Made by a program: the position numbers and the translations under genes
The notes under the pieces: model-generated
Databases searched by the model: none
What the model saw: the letters and a program-made list of their open reading frames with translations, nothing else
What the model was told of the DNA's origin: nothing
From: Telopea speciosissima
Taxonomy: Eukaryota; Streptophyta; Magnoliopsida; Proteales; Proteaceae
Direction of reading: 5' to 3'
NCBI RefSeq assembly: GCF_018873765.1
Contig: NC_057925.1
Coordinates: 7,451,568-7,515,567 of the forward strand
DNA length: 64,000 nt
In this document: piece after piece, positions 1 to 13,029 of the stretch
Position numbering within the stretch: position 1 is the stretch's first letter
Layout: each line of letters opens with the position of its first letter

Positions 1-271
1 TTAAGAATAAAACTCTAAATGGTGGATACATGCTTTCTTCAGAGTCCCATATCACACCTATGAGCTATATGAACTTGGTTAAAGTAATGCAGCGTACATA
101 GTTTTTCAAGTTGAATTTACAACTCACAATTTAAAGGAAAATAAATTCAGAAGTGCTTCGGCACTTGCCTAACACTCAAATGATACTTAACCATCATAGT
201 CAATCTCCCACTATCCATGGAGTGTTGTTCTCATATCCGAAGGTGTGGGGATGACCCTGGGTGTTGTCCCC

Positions 272-1750
272 ATATTCCTCATACATACTTAAGGTTCGGA
301 CAATTCCACACACACACCCCTTCAAAATTCCACGTACACCCCTTGCTTCTCAACCTATAGCCATTTAAGTCCACGCCGTAACATTCAGACGATGAATGCT
401 AACGTGATGAAAGTAACGTATAGTTATACCATTTTTAGGATATAATTACCAAAGTGCCCTCGTCTTCTCCAAATCATTTTCCCAAAATCCATCTTCCATT
501 GTGAATCATCGACCCTCTGTCGCTGCAATCGAATAAAAACGGAGAACAACATGAGGGCGGGTGCTAGGGTTTTGCAACAGGCAAAGAATCGATCCATGAA
601 GCTTATCAAGAACCTGAAAGCACGTAGAATCCAAGGAGATCTTCGCCGGTTGCATCAGATTCGTCTTCGACTCAGAATCCAGATTCAAGTTCACCAGAAT
701 CCCAATGGCTTCTGACCCAACGACATGGGAAGTGAAAGGACCAAGCAGAGAGGAGATCAGGTTGACACCACCACCACCACCCACCATCTTCCCCAAATTA
801 TTTTCTGCGGATCTGTTTCAGATGTCTTTTTCTTGTACACTTCTGTACATTGATTGGCATCGGGAACCATCGGTTCCTTTCCTTTCGTTCTCTGATTTAT
901 TTCTTGATTCAAAAAGCCAGTTTTTGAATTTGTATTCAATCGGATTCAAAGCTGACAAGTTCCTCACGGTTACCTAAACATTATGTAAAGCATATCTGAT
1001 GTTCTCTATAATCTAAACCTCCACTTCCTGTAATAGATATCCCCAATCTCTATTGGTAGCTTTTATTTGGGTCTTCCAAAATCCCAACTCCCACTCTCCA
1101 TCAGATCTAAATTCTGCTCAGTGAGAGTGAATCCAAAAACCACCAAATTAAATCCCCACACTTATTAAGGCCCACAGGCTCAAATAACATTAGGTTTGTA
1201 CTGCACCAACCTTCTCAAAGGTGAACCATTTGAGAATGTTAGATCTCTTATAAGTCTGACCGGTGCAAAGGGTCACAGGGTCTTGCATGAATTTTTATCG
1301 TATGCGGGATCGGTCCCGTTCCCTAGTGCCTCTCTCAAGAGGAGGGTGGATGGTGGACCCCACCCAGGTAGAGTGTTCGGTCAGGTGCCCTGGGTGGGTC
1401 CCACCCCTATTGTGAGAGGCACTAGGGAATCGCACCGGTCAGGAAACCATAGACGATAACGATTCGTCTTGGATAAGCCCAAGAGAGATAGGGCAGATGA
1501 AGACCGAGCAGAATGATGGGTGGTGGTGGTATTGGGGGTATCTACACTTGTAAAAGAAGAAGATGATTTGGGGAAGATAAAAAGGTTGGGCAAAAATGTT
1601 TTTTCAACTTATAGGGGTGGTTAGAAAAAAGGGTAGTTTGGTCAATAAAAGAATATTTTAAGCATTTAACGAGAAAAGTAGGAGGTGTATATGAAATTTT
1701 GAAAGGGTACATGTGGAATTGTCAAAATCTTAGGGATGCATGGGGAATAT
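272..1750. mobile_element. Non-autonomous element with imperfect terminal inverted repeats
   Basis: The left end (about 272-355, containing ggacaattccacacacac) and the reverse complement of the right end (about 1679-1750, containing gacaattccacatgtaccc) align over roughly 75-85 bp with mismatches. The sub-terminal parts also resemble each other (cttctccaaatcatttt near 463 against the complement of 1558-1575). The interior has only short unrecognised reading frames. I see no clear target-site duplication, so the superfamily is open. A Mutator-like or other DNA-transposon derivative is the likeliest reading. Confidence 0.4.
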
Positions 1751-1774
1751 TGAGTCCATTTTAGAGGGTATACA

Positions 1775-1876
1775 TATTTAACGCTTAAAATAACTCATCA
1801 TGTTGTAGACATGCATGTTGGGTATGTGTATTTAACCCTTAAAAATAATTCATCGTGCTGTGGACATGTATGTGGG
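1775..1876 (+). repeat. 54-bp direct repeat upstream of reductase copy 1
   Basis: Two diverged units start at 1775 and 1829, each reading tattta, then a block like cttaaaataactcatc, then a block like gtagacatgcatgt. The second part of the unit (ctgtggacatgtatg) recurs 5' of copy 2 near 15070-15090, so it belongs to the shared promoter region of this gene family and is not chance repetition. Confidence 0.5.
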
Positions 1877-1995
1877 TAGCTAATCCGGACTCTACTTATC
1901 CTTACCCTCGTTCAAATGTCTTGTTTAAGTGGAGGTAAGGCAATCATTGCGTACTTCATTGGGTCTAGGCTGCATGGTCCTACAGGCCAGCTGGA

Positions 1996-2096
1996 TCTGG
2001 ATTGCTCTACTTATGTACACCATTCATTTCCTCCTCTTTTCAACATTTCTTTTGTTCCATATCAGCAACCAAAGAGAGTAAGACCACAAGGAAACC
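1996..2096 (+). promoter_or_regulatory. Candidate core promoter and 5' UTR of reductase copy 1
   Basis: This stretch is conserved in front of all three copies: a TA-rich core (ctacttatgtacacc here, ctacttataccattc in copy 2, cttatttaaaccattc in copy 3), then a pyrimidine-rich stretch, ttcttttgttccatatcagc, and a common leader ending in aaggaaaccatgg. The start context ACCATGG is strong for a plant. Copy 1 has the poorest TATA match of the three. Transcription start is inferred only. Confidence 0.35.
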
Positions 2097-5000
2097 ATGG
2101 AATCAGAGACAATGAGCGGTACTGGGAAGACGGTGTGTGTAACAGGTGCTTCAGGGTATATTGCCTCATGGCTGGTGAAGCTTCTGCTCGCAAAAGGATA
2201 CACTGTTAAAGCTTCTGTTCGTGACCCAAGTCAGTATATATATATATCTTAATTTTGAATATCTCTATTCTTATTTCAGTTACTAAGCTTTATATTTACT
2301 GTCTCGTAGAGATGCTCTGTAATGTCTCTCTACTCCTGCATTGTGAGATTCATTTCTGGGCTACTTTCTACATACTTCAATTAGTTCTATTTCGAGTCTG
2401 TTTTGAATTATAGCATCACCCATTTCAAGGTTTTGCCTCAAATGTCATCCATTACTAGAGTATGCTGCTTTACTCTTCCTCATTGACATCGTAGAGATGC
2501 TCTGTTGTCTCTTTGCTCAGTCCTGAATCCAGGTAGTCTTATGGGGTCCGGCCCACAAATGATTTTTTGATCATATGGATTTCTAGTAATAGCACAGTTC
2601 CAGTTTGTTAACCCTAGCAATTTCAATACATATATGTATATATCTTGGAGATTGTTTCCCCTGTTTCTTTTGGTTTTGATGCACATAAAGCATATTAATC
2701 TCATCTGAGTACATTTCCTCCCAAATTAGATTCAAGATGATAGTCAACTTCTTTCATTGATTTCCTATTCTACATTAGGTGATAGAAAGTCCAAGTAAAG
2801 TTCATACTTCCAGGTTATGTTTTAAGGATGAACCACAAATAAAATGTCACTCAGCCATCGTCTCGCTATTCCATCATGACTGTTTAGTATCACACTTGTG
2901 ACACAATTAAACATTCGAATGCCTAACTTATCTTTGCAGGTCAAGGATGGCTGTGTTACTGTCGTTTAAATTCATTAAATTCGGTTTATATGCCATCGCA
3001 GATGATCCAAAGAAGACTGCACATTTACTTGCTCTCGATGGGGCAAAGGAAAGACTTCATTTATTCAAAGCAAGCCTATTGGAGGAAGGATCGTTTGATT
3101 CTTTAATGGATGGATGTGAAGGTGTTTTCCATACAGCATCTCCAGTTAATTTCGTAGACAAGAATCCACAGGTTCATTTCCATTACATCCTTGAGATAGT
3201 TTCAACTGCTATTTAGCATTTTATAACTTTTCTTAGCTACGAATTGTTACTGTCCATTTCTTTATTTTCTGATCTCCTCGATCTTGTGGTACTGCGCTGG
3301 ACTTCCTTCCCCACCCCCTTCCTATCTTGGCTTTGTTCTGCATGATTCTAAGCTTTTTCTCTTTTTTAATGGTCTGGGGGTAAGGCTGTGTACATTGTGA
3401 CCCACCCCAGACCCCGCAGTGCCAGGAGCCTCATGCATTGGGTCACTTTGAAAGTTACTCACACCCCCCCCCCCCACACACACACACTGGGTACACCCTT
3501 TTTTGTTCATTTGAAGGGAATGTTTGTGCAAGTTAGGAAACAAAGCTGCATGCAGAATAACTTTCAAAGTGATAAATTCAATAAACAACTTCTATATATA
3601 TATATTTGAAGTTGTTAAAGTTCCATCTGGCCTGACTCTACCTGATCTTGGGCATTACCTTATCTTTAGATTGATTTGGGAAGCACTTCTAGAACTCAGG
3701 TTTGCTTTTTCTAAAAATTTCCTTCAGACTTTGGGAACCAGAGCCTGACCATATGCGTTATGTGTTATAATTGCCTCCTTTATCAAATAAATTAATTGGT
3801 TTAGGGACAATTATGTTCTAAAGATTGATAAGATTTTAGTTCAAGCCTTTCCAAGCTCACATAATGTACTTTTAGCTTCTATGATATTGCAATTGCAATT
3901 GGAGTGGATATATATTCAGCCTACAACCTGATTGCTACCTGAGTTAAGGAATGAAATTCAATGCTTTTACAAATTGGTCCTGTTAGTTTGAATGAGTCAT
4001 GTTGCAAGAGGGAGTATTCATTTTTGTTGTGTGAGTTTTGCTGGAACTAATGAATGGGAGTACATTCAACTATTGTTCACTCACATGTGCAGTTTCCTTA
4101 TCTAGATAAGCATGATGGCACTTGAAAATTGTGCTTTCAATTATTGCTACTAATAGTAGCGCTTAAGCATTATCCTACATAGTAAGTGACACCTGAAAAA
4201 GTGATTGATTTTGCCATTTGGGGTTAGAGATACAGGGCTGAAACCTGCCTCATGGAAAGGGATAACTTGAGGAATGTGGTGACAAATTTTGAGCCGCAAA
4301 CTCAGATGCTGCATGTCAGAGCTAGGGAAAAAAAAACACTAGGAGTTGCTGCTCTGAACTACTTCGGACATGTGGCAGCTGAATATTCAAGTTAGGGACT
4401 TTTGTATTAATTCTGTTTTATTCAAACATAGGTCCATCAATTGGTTCTCAGGTGTGTTGAATAGTGAAAACAAAAGGGGAAAAAAAATACCAAGTTCTTT
4501 GTAGGATTTCAACCCAACAAGTGCCCACCCTTTTCATCAAGTTTTCCCCTTTCCATGTGGCAAGTTCCAGCCACTGCATGCTGTACTGAAGCACAAAAAC
4601 CGCAAACTTTTTAATCCTAACATATGTGTGCTTTTTATATGTTTGCACACATGTATATACTTGATTACATCCAAACACACGAAAGCCCACAAAAGTCATG
4701 CTTATGTGTAGATGTTAATTTATTGCATTAATATTTATGTAAAGTGGTGAACATGTGGATTGTGGAATATATGTTTATCACTGTACTAGAATGTGTGGGT
4801 CCTTTATCTCTCTTGGGGGGGGGGGGGGGGCTGACCAGACCAGACTCCTTGAGAAATTGGACTTTGATTCTTTTGTCAATGTCTTTGTTTTGAGACCAAT
4901 CCCGTTTCCAAGTCCATGCAGCAACCAAAAAATGAGATTTTACCCTCACTTAAGTAGCAATTGTGCACATGTTCATTAATGGTAATCGCATTAATGTCCA

Positions 5001-8000
5001 AAAATGATTTTTAGCCATAATGGTTAAATGACTCTCGATCTTATCATGGTCTTGCTATTATTCTAATTTATTTTAAATAGAAATGTAAATGATACCAAAC
5101 ACCTGCAAAAACGTGTTTTTTGTCAGAAAAAAAAATGATACCAAAGAGAGCCTAACATAAGCATGGAATTTTAGGTTGTATGATCAGAATAGATCTCCTT
5201 TGGATTTTTCTGTGGAAACTATAGAAAACCAACAATGTAGAATGGAGAGAAAAAGAAAGATAATTGAAATAGATCAGTGCTAGTCTGCAAGCCATAATCC
5301 TACCAAGTAGGTGACAAATGCTTTAATCAACTCAATCGTTAGTATAATGGGTGTGTATCTACTTGGTTTATCCTTATAACATCCTAGTTGCAGTGGATTC
5401 CCTAAAACATAGGATCAAAACTACACTGTACTTCCTGAACTTCTAGTCTGAAGTTCTATTGGCATTACAACATAAATAGTGACTAACTGTGGTTGTGGAA
5501 AAAACCTTCGATGTAAAAGCTGCTTAATCATGACTGGCTTCAAAGGTGGAAACTTTATCAGAACTTGACTCAGTTTTGCAACTAAAGATACTAATCTGAG
5601 CTACAATATGTACCCATCAATTGGCTTAAGTGACATTCAGTTGCTGAGAAATCGGGCCACTTGAGTTCATTGATTGAATCGAAGTAGGCCAAAATTCCTA
5701 GCTAAACTTATGAGCCCTAAACCCATATTGTGAGTAACAAGAAGGGAAGAGGTGTTTGGATTGTCCATGAACTTTTTGCATGGACTATTTTTGCCTGTTT
5801 AATGATGTTTGGCATCTCTATGTCTTCCTTGGCTCCATAATGGATTGTTGCTTCCTTTAAACTTTATGTTTGACTACCATCTCAGTAACCATTGCAATGA
5901 TGAAAATGGACCTGATGTGGTCTCAGGATTTTCATCATATAGTTAAATCATTCCCTTAGATATTTACTTTTTTAGTTCATAAGTATAAATGTTCTATATC
6001 CATATTAACCTTTTGTGGCTATTCTGATACATGTTCATTCTCTGTTTCACTATGCGTTTCAGGCCGAATTAATTGATCCTGCATTAAAGGGGACACTTAA
6101 TGTTCTTGGGTCCTGTGCAAAAGCTCCGTCTGTTAAAAGAGTGGTTGTAACATCCTCTGTAGCTGCAGTTGCATACAATAGAAAACCTCGAACTCCAGAT
6201 GTGGTAGTTGATGAAACTTGGTTTTCAGATCCAAAGTTTTGCAAAGAGATTGAGGTGGGTGTGGTTGTGAAGTGTTGTTTAGCTCTTATTGTCTGGGCCC
6301 TTTAGGCCTTGGACTTGGTTTTGTGAATGTCTTACTTTGACTCAATTTTCTATCCCACTTAAAGTTGTTTTGAAATTTCATTTTATGGATTTTTTTAGGG
6401 ATAAATATATATTTTAATCTAACTGTCCATAATGAAAATAGGGAGAGGGTTCCCTACACTGCTTCAGTGCAGTTTCGGGCGAATAAGGGAACCCCATTTT
6501 AAATCTGACAAAAGGGGGAGGGGCACTTATGGCATATCACCCCCTCACATGAACAGAGTGATATGTGGGGGGGGGGGGGTGCAATTTCATTTTTGAGTTG
6601 GCGTTGTATGAAACCTTTTCCCATGAAAATATTACTGTGTTGTGGATTTACTAATTTATTGGTCCAGTATATCTAATGAGCTTCTTATTCTCATATAGAT
6701 CATGGGTTGGTATTTAGCTTCGAAGACCTTGGCTGAGGAGGCTGCCTGGAAATTTGCAAAAGAGAAAGGGATGGACATGATTACAATAAATCCATTCATG
6801 GTGATTGGTCCTCTTTTACAGCCAACACTAAATGAATCTACAGGATTAATTCTGAAATTAATAAATGGTATGCTTTCCTATTATTGAAGTTTTTTTTCTC
6901 TCTGCTCCCATCCCCCTTAACCTCTCTTTTCTCTCACCCCCTTTTCTCCAATTGTGGAGGTTAACGTTTTCCCCAGTATATACTTATTCGCCTAAAATGA
7001 TTTCTATGAATGACTAGTATTCTTTTCAGGTTAGTCAAAGCCTGCTTCAGAATTTTAACATAGATAACACAATTGTCTAACAAACTTAATTGAACAAATT
7101 ATGGATCTATCTAAAATTAAACGTTACAGACCACTTCTATATAGAGGAATTGAAATTGAATACCACAAGCTCTTAGGAAAATGGAGCAACTAGTACCTTC
7201 AGAGATTCCTCGCTGTATGCTGTGTAAAAGAAATTTTCCTTAAGAGAAAAAAGCTAAACATCCTTACTATATGTCCTCACATGGTCGCGTCCTTGGCCCC
7301 ATGGCAAACATGGAAGATAGGAGGTCCATGTGATAGTGGATAGAACACCCATTTCACTGGTCAAACTTTAGCATGAAACAAGTAAAAAAAATTAAAGTTA
7401 ATGGTTTACAAAATTACAAGAATGCCATTTCATAATAATTCTAAGGCATTCTTGTAATTTGTCACATTTTAGACACTTCCCCTATTTTTTTAGGGCTGAA
7501 ACTTAACCATCGGGAAAGGTGTGGGGTCTTCTATCACATGGACCCACCAATCTTTGGTCATGGCAAGTTGTGATGGACATCACTCATCATATTGTGGTAG
7601 TTCATATTCAGTAAACTGATCACTATTATTTTTTTTTGTTTTTGTGGTATATTTTTGTTGACACACATAGTTCCTAAGCAGGCAGCATGTCTGTTATTTG
7701 AACATAGGCCTTAAAATTCGTAGGATGTTGTATACAATCACATTCATAGTTGTCATGGCAGAAGGACAAGCCGTGGCACTGGCCAGCTGGCTTCACAATG
7801 GATAGCTGACTTATCTAGATCCCTTGGCATAAAGGGAACTGGTCACCTTGGACCTGAGGGGGTACCCTGTTCTGTTGGCATCAACTTGACAACTATGATA
7901 AGATTTAATAGTTAGTTAAGGGAATATGTTACCTATGTGTTTTTAGAAAGAAAAACCAAAGTCTATTTTTTGACCTTATATTTTATTTTGTTATGTCACT

Positions 8001-10238
8001 CTTGTGATATAAGTGCCAATGTTTTAACTGCTGCAGGAGCACAAGTATTGCCCAATGAAACATTTGGATGGGTTAATGTTAAAGATGTTGCAAATGCACA
8101 TATTCAGGCATTTGAGATCCCTTCATCCAATGGAAGATATGTTTTAGCTGAGAGAGTTGCTCATTATTCAGAGATTGTGAAAACTTTGCATGAACTTTAT
8201 CCAACTTTGCACCTTCCCGAAAAGTAAGTTTTGCAATCTAGATAAGTCAATTGCTGGAATAGTAACTGAAATAAATAAGATGACACTAAATTATAGTTAC
8301 TTCTGGTGATATATTGGATCCCTTTTTGCTGACAACAATTTATCAAGTAAATTATGTTTTCCCTGTAATTTTACATTATGAACTTTGGTATATGAAGTGA
8401 GATTTGATATTTGACTTCTTGTAGTCACAAACTATATCATATTTCAATATAATTTGTTGGACACATCTCCCTGTAGGTTTTTACATACCCTTCCATGTAG
8501 TGTCAAAGATGTCTAGACACTCCTTTAGACCTCCTAAGGATTTCAACACTTGTCGCAATGGGGGCTAGGGTTTAAATCCCTAATCGCAATGGGGACTAGT
8601 GTTTAAAACCCTAATCGTAGGAGAAAAAAGAGAGAAATTCATAGCTCAAATCTCTTTGGATTGATCCATTGCCCTTCCCCTTAAGTTTCAATATATAGAT
8701 GAGGGAACCTTAATCCTAAGTGAGGCCCATAAGCCTAGTGGTGGGATCCTATTGGGAGATCCTACTAGGGTCTAATTTTTGTCTTCCTTTTATTTACCAA
8801 AAAATATTGCAATTTAAGTGATAAGTAAACTATTTACTTATTACAATACCCTAGCCACCGCCGCCATTGCCTAAATGTCATTCATTGTGTTTCTTTATTT
8901 TAAGGAAGTAGAGTTGTTTTTGAAGCTCCACTACACCCGCATCGTCCGACTCATATTCAAAGTTGTATCGTGCGATCTCATGTGTGGCCCTCATTATGTC
9001 AGATTTGGGTTGCCTGTAGTAAGAGAATCGCACGTAGAGGTTAACCTGTTAGTCTCTCCACTTTTGTAGTTATTGTGTTGTGTTCATTTTCTTTTACTTT
9101 TATTATTAAATTATTAATATGTTTTCTTCACAAGGACCCATGTAGCCGAACCCATTTAGTTGGGATAAGGCTGGGTTATTGTTGTTGTAGTCTCTCCACT
9201 TTACAATATCATAGATTAATGGGCATAGAATACTAATATTGTCTATAACCTTATTCTATCGGAAACATATAAACTTTAAAAAAAATTTAATATAATTATT
9301 AAAATAATATTAATTAATTAAAACCATTAAGTACTTTACAAAATAACCACCGAGCTCGGAATTTAGTTCTTTAAAGGTTAAGAATTTCTTCTTGATATTC
9401 TCTTTGAACAAGAAGTAGATTCCATATTGTGAATATCTCCCATTTGCTAATGAATGTTGTGAATCCAGTGCACCAATAATTAGCTAGTATTAGCATTAAC
9501 TTTTTGTACACCAAAACTGACGAGATTCAAATTGCAATGATGAGGAACTCTTAAATCTAGAATCCAGAGTATCAATGATGAGTGTTATGGCTAAATAACA
9601 ACAAATGACATTCCTTACAAGATTCACATAATGATTCAGTTTGATACATCATACACTTAACATATGAGTACTTACATTTATATTTCTGAAATCTCATTCA
9701 CTAGAAATATACAATGTAGCAACGATTGAACTGAATGCAAGTTCAATCCCTAGTTGCGATCAAGTTAAAAGTCTAACCTTAAGGCATATACAAACACTCA
9801 AAAATGACAAGAATTAATTCAATTTAAACTATTCAAATTGGTTTTAATTGACACACATATCCAACAATTACCCTTAGTTCGCTTTGTTGTCGACTTGCTT
9901 TTAACCTGTAATACATGATATATCTAAGGTAAATAAGGAAGAGCACCAATGTAAGATAAATGATCTTAACTCTTGGATTTCTTCCCCAGTGAGCCCTTTG
10001 AATGATTGTTGTTGGTTACGAAACCTATTTGGTGATTTAATGTGCACTGTTCTCTCTATTGAGAAGATAAATATTGATTTTCTTTGTTGGCAGGTATACT
10101 GATGACAAGCATTATGTGCCAACCTTCCAAGTTTCCAAGGAGAAAGCAGAAAGCTTGGGGATAAAATTCATCCCTTTCGAGTTGAGCTTGAAGGAAACCG
10201 TTGAAAGCTTCAAAGAGAAAGGCTTTTTAAGTTCTTGA
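2097..10238 (+). CDS. Cinnamoyl-CoA reductase-like / phenylacetaldehyde reductase-like NADP-dependent reductase, copy 1
   Basis: Six exons: 2097-2229, 3002-3171, 6063-6254, 6699-6867, 8037-8223, 10094-10238. All introns are GT..AG; the spliced frame is open, 331 aa. Seen: the N-terminal Rossmann motif TGASGYIA (residues 16-23); R42 and K48 in the R-x5-K spacing linked to NADPH preference in the CCR family; a TSS serine motif at 131-133; and the catalytic YxxxK as Tyr170/Lys174 within GWYLASK. The true CCR signature NWYCYGK is absent, so an aldehyde reductase of the phenylacetaldehyde reductase or aliphatic/cinnamyl alcohol dehydrogenase-like subgroup fits better than lignin CCR. Substrate cannot be read from sequence. 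No signal peptide or membrane segment; probably cytosolic. It differs from copy 2 at about 18 residues by my count. Odd: exon 4 starts with two extra codons relative to copy 3, just before the catalytic Tyr. Confidence 0.9.
6432..6631. mobile_element. MULE-type MITE in intron 3 of copy 1, with 9-bp target duplication
   Basis: The element 6441-6622 is flanked by the direct repeat ATGAAAATA (6432-6440 and 6623-6631). Its ends are inverted repeats: gggagagggttccctacac on the left, and gggaaaaggtttcatacaa as the complement of the right. The equivalent point in copy 3 (41490-41498) has a single ATGAAAATA and no insert, which is an empty site. A 9-bp duplication fits Mutator-like elements. Confidence 0.75.
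7299..7563. mobile_element. MITE in intron 4 of copy 1
   Basis: The ends are imperfect inverted repeats sharing ggtccatgtgatag (left near 7323, complement of right near 7530-7545) and starting with CCATG. An inner hairpin pairs attacaagaatgcc with ggcattcttgtaat (about 7426-7460). The same element occupies intron 4 of copy 2 (20224-20490). It is absent from the much shorter intron 4 of copy 3. Confidence 0.55.
9050..9202 (+). mobile_element. Short 5'-truncated RTE-type LINE tail (or SINE) in intron 5 of copy 1
   Basis: The insert 9065-9187 is flanked by a 15-bp direct repeat, TAGTCTCTCCACTTT (9050-9064 and 9188-9202). It ends with the plant RTE 3' signature tgtagccgaacccatttag, ttgggataaggctggg and a TTG-repeat tail. 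The same signature closes the RTE copies at 39440-39497 and 44450-44495. Copy 3 has an uninterrupted target here (near 45415-45430). Confidence 0.75.
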
Positions 10239-10347
10239 AGCTTGTTCAATAGATACCATTGTTATGTGTCCATCAAACTCGGTTCATATTAATGAAACAT
10301 TTATTTTATTTCGTGCATGACATGTATTTTATTGGGCTTGTAAGTTG

Positions 10348-10765
10348 TGTAAGATTTCCATAAGGTGGGCTGGCATAGTCCCACTTTTGTTTTTTAATAA
10401 AATCGGTTTAATTGTGTTGATGGGAGCTGCCTTAATAGTATGAGTCCAGTTGCTATGTGTAGACGTAAAATATTGTTTCCTTAATGGGAAGAAAACCCTT
10501 ATTCCTATGCAGGATTGGTCCCTATCATCACCACTATAAATAGTTGTCACTAGCCCATTAAGTGACTTCTTCTAAGAAAACCTAAAGCTAAGTGGAAGAG
10601 GGGAGACCAGACCAACGTTCTTGTGCGACAGGCATCGTAAAGAAAGTTGTCGGCTTCAAACCATGAATCTAGGTACACCATTCACACCTCCGTAATTTAT
10701 GTGTGTGCTCATTGATCTTCATGCATGTTCTGCATATATATTTTCCATTAAATGGTACAGAGCTT
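10348..10765 (+). mobile_element. Partial Copia-like LTR with primer-binding site, 3' of copy 1
   Basis: The 3' flanks of copies 1 and 2 match up to about 10347 and then diverge, which marks an insertion at TGTAAGATTTCC. Inside are a TATA box (tataaata, 10535-10542) and, just after a CCA at 10745-10747, TGGTACAGAGC (10753-10763). The latter resembles the initiator-tRNA-Met primer-binding site TGGTATCAGAGC with one base missing. No polymerase follows, so at most a 5' LTR and leader survive. Confidence 0.4.
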
Positions 10766-10816
10766 GATTATGGTTGTTGATATGTTATTATGTGAATAGA
10801 TCTAAACGATCAAACA

Positions 10817-10817
<1 letters not shown>

Positions 10818-10851
<34 letters not shown>

Positions 10852-11640
10852 TTTTTGTTAGAACAGTTTTGGGTTATCAGAATGCCTGCGAAGGCAGTTT
10901 TTTTTATTTTTTGGTGGCCGTTGGGTTTTACCGGGGCTAATAGACGCCCCATGGCTTGCATCTTCTAAACTCGTGGACCCAGTTTTTGAAATCCTAAAAA
11001 TAAAAAAATAAAAAAAAGAATTTCTTGGTTTTGCATCTAGGCATGGGGATTTCGTGGGTTTTTCAGTCAATCAGCCACGGAGTCATGATCGTTGGAGGAC
11101 GGCGGTCGTTCGCCGGTCATTTCAAACGCCACTAGCCCTCTGGCTCACCCGCCGCTAGAACCTGTAATGGTTTAAAAAAAAAAAAACTATGGTTGCCGTT
11201 CAGTTTACCGGCCATTGGGGCCGGGGGTTTTAATTTCCGGAGCCTGGCGATCGTTCGCCGGTAGGTTTTCTTCGCCATCGGCTTCTTTTTGCCCTCGGTC
11301 TGCTGGTTCGCCCACTGCAAACGGCGGTGATGGGTGTTTTTTAAAAACCCTAAATCTATTTTCCTGTTTTACGTTTTTGGGGAAGACGATGGGGGAATAT
11401 TCCCCTGTCTGATTCCCCTACTTTTTGGATTATTATTAAAAAAAAAAGTCAAAAAGGTTAAAGGTCAATGGGGTTATGCTATCTTGCACCAGTAAGCTTT
11501 GCTAACGTGCGCCAGGGTCGGGTCGACCTGACAACCGACCCTGGATTTTGACCTGACCCGATCCGGTTGATCGGTGACCACGGTCTTACCGTTTTTTTTT
11601 TTTATTTATCCGTTTCGGGTCTTGCCATGGTTTGACCGGT
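10818..11640. other. Non-coding stretch: 31-bp A-run and unidentified GC-richer DNA
   Basis: A run of A (10818-10848) is followed by about 790 bp that is GC-richer than its surroundings, with repeats of a cggtcgttcgccgg block (near 11103 and 11248). Only short overlapping frames occur and none resembles a known protein. It could be the remainder of the LTR element to its left or a separate transposon relic. Confidence 0.4.
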
Positions 11641-11649
11641 TCGATTCTA

Positions 11650-11935
11650 GTTCATTGAAACCGAAAAAAAAAAGAAGAAGAAACTGAAATAAGTTTGGTT
11701 TAGTTTTTCATTTCTGTTTTTATAAAGAGATATAAACAAAAAAAAAAACTGAAATAGAAACTGAAATTGATTTGGTTTATTTTTTTCTGTTTTATAAACA
11801 GAATCTACAAAAAAAAACAAGAGGGAGGAAAATAGAAATGGAAATTGATTTATTTTGTTGTTGTTTATAAACAAATACAGAAATGGATTTTTCTCTTTGT
11901 ATTTTGTTTTATAAATAGAAATAGATAACACAATT
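11650..11935. repeat. Degenerate tandem repeat, period near 77 bp
   Basis: A block of the form gaaactgaaat / gatttggttta / ctgttttataaacag recurs near 11680, 11758 and 11838, with a shorter version near 11880. Each unit contains an A-run and a T-rich half, so it can fold on itself. No protein is supported. Confidence 0.5.
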
Positions 11936-13029
11936 TGGATTTAATTCTGTTTATACTTGTGCTGTTCTGATCAATCACGATAGGGATCACACAACTTCTA
12001 ACTCTTAAAAAAAAAAAAATTGATGTGTTTTCAATTTTTCACATAATGAGATTTTGTGATTGTCATTGTGATAGTAAATTATTTACTTGTTGAATCTAGT
12101 AATAGCATGATGGAACACCTTGTATAGATATTAATTATTACATACTCTTGTGTTTCATAATATAGTACGAATTTTTGATGGTATACATTGTAGAATGACA
12201 TAAAGATTAAAAATTGAAGAATGAAATTTTGGATAAGAATGACGGGTAGAATAGGTAACTGAAAGATTTGCCACAACGTGCTTTTACATAATGGTATGAT
12301 ATATATATATAAAGCTTCTAACTCCAAAAAAAAAAAAACAAAAGTAAAGTTGTTTGTAACCAAGCCGGCTACAAAAAGATTTTGTAACATCTTTTTTCTA
12401 ACCCTGCTTCTCTCTTTTGTGCAAATTGGAATTGAGGACAAGATGAGTAATTTCACTTTTGAGCTCAATTGATTCATGCGGCTTGACTTGGAGAAACGGC
12501 TCAACTTGAGCTAAAGCCGCCACAAAAATCTCATCGACTCCTCCTACCCTTGGATTCTGTAAAAATAGAAATGGCATTCTTTCTCTGCTGCTCCTACTTC
12601 CTCCCTTCCCTCCCTCCGCCCTCTCTGTCTCTCTCTCTCTCCAAGATTGGTCTCATTGCCCTCCATGGTCTTCATTCCTTGTTAGAACAAAATCTTTGCG
12701 GTGGATGGACTGTCTAAATCACTTCTGAAGTTTTTTTTTTGTGGATTAAGAGCTTGTATAATAGGGGAAGGGGACTTAGGGGATGGGGAAAGTCCCCAAG
12801 GTTGTTTGATCTCATGACCTCTTATTTGAGGAGTTGATCTTTTGCCAACTGAACTGACCCCTTGGAGTGAAGTTTTTCTTTTATATGTCAGAGTAAGACA
12901 CACCAGATTCATGGATTCTTCTCCGAGGAAGATCCATCATTGTCGAGAATTTGAAATGAAATGGAGGATTATTTTGGAAATAAAAGTTTCCATTTTGGAC
13001 TTCATAACAAGTCGGCTCAAGCTTGATCA
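11936..13029. other. Intergenic DNA without recognised gene
   Basis: AT-rich sequence with several A/T homopolymers and a short CT microsatellite (about 12618-12642). Reading frames at 12079-12504 (- strand) and 12842-13081 (+ strand) show no domain, no supporting splice structure and codon content typical of random AT-rich DNA. I see nothing else here. Confidence 0.5.

Noticed and set aside
2947-3216. Exon 2 starting at an in-frame ATG upstream (2947) as a separate gene
   Set aside because: The upstream part is intron with an acceptor at 3001; all three copies splice the same way and the joined frame is continuous.
2097-10238. Calling the genes bona fide lignin cinnamoyl-CoA reductases
   Set aside because: The NWYCYGK signature is replaced by GWYLASK, GWYIVSK or SWYQLSK, so only a CCR-like / aldehyde-reductase-like name is justified.
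12079-12504. 141-aa frame on the - strand
   Set aside because: AT-rich, hydrophobic by composition only, no domain, no conservation visible within the window.
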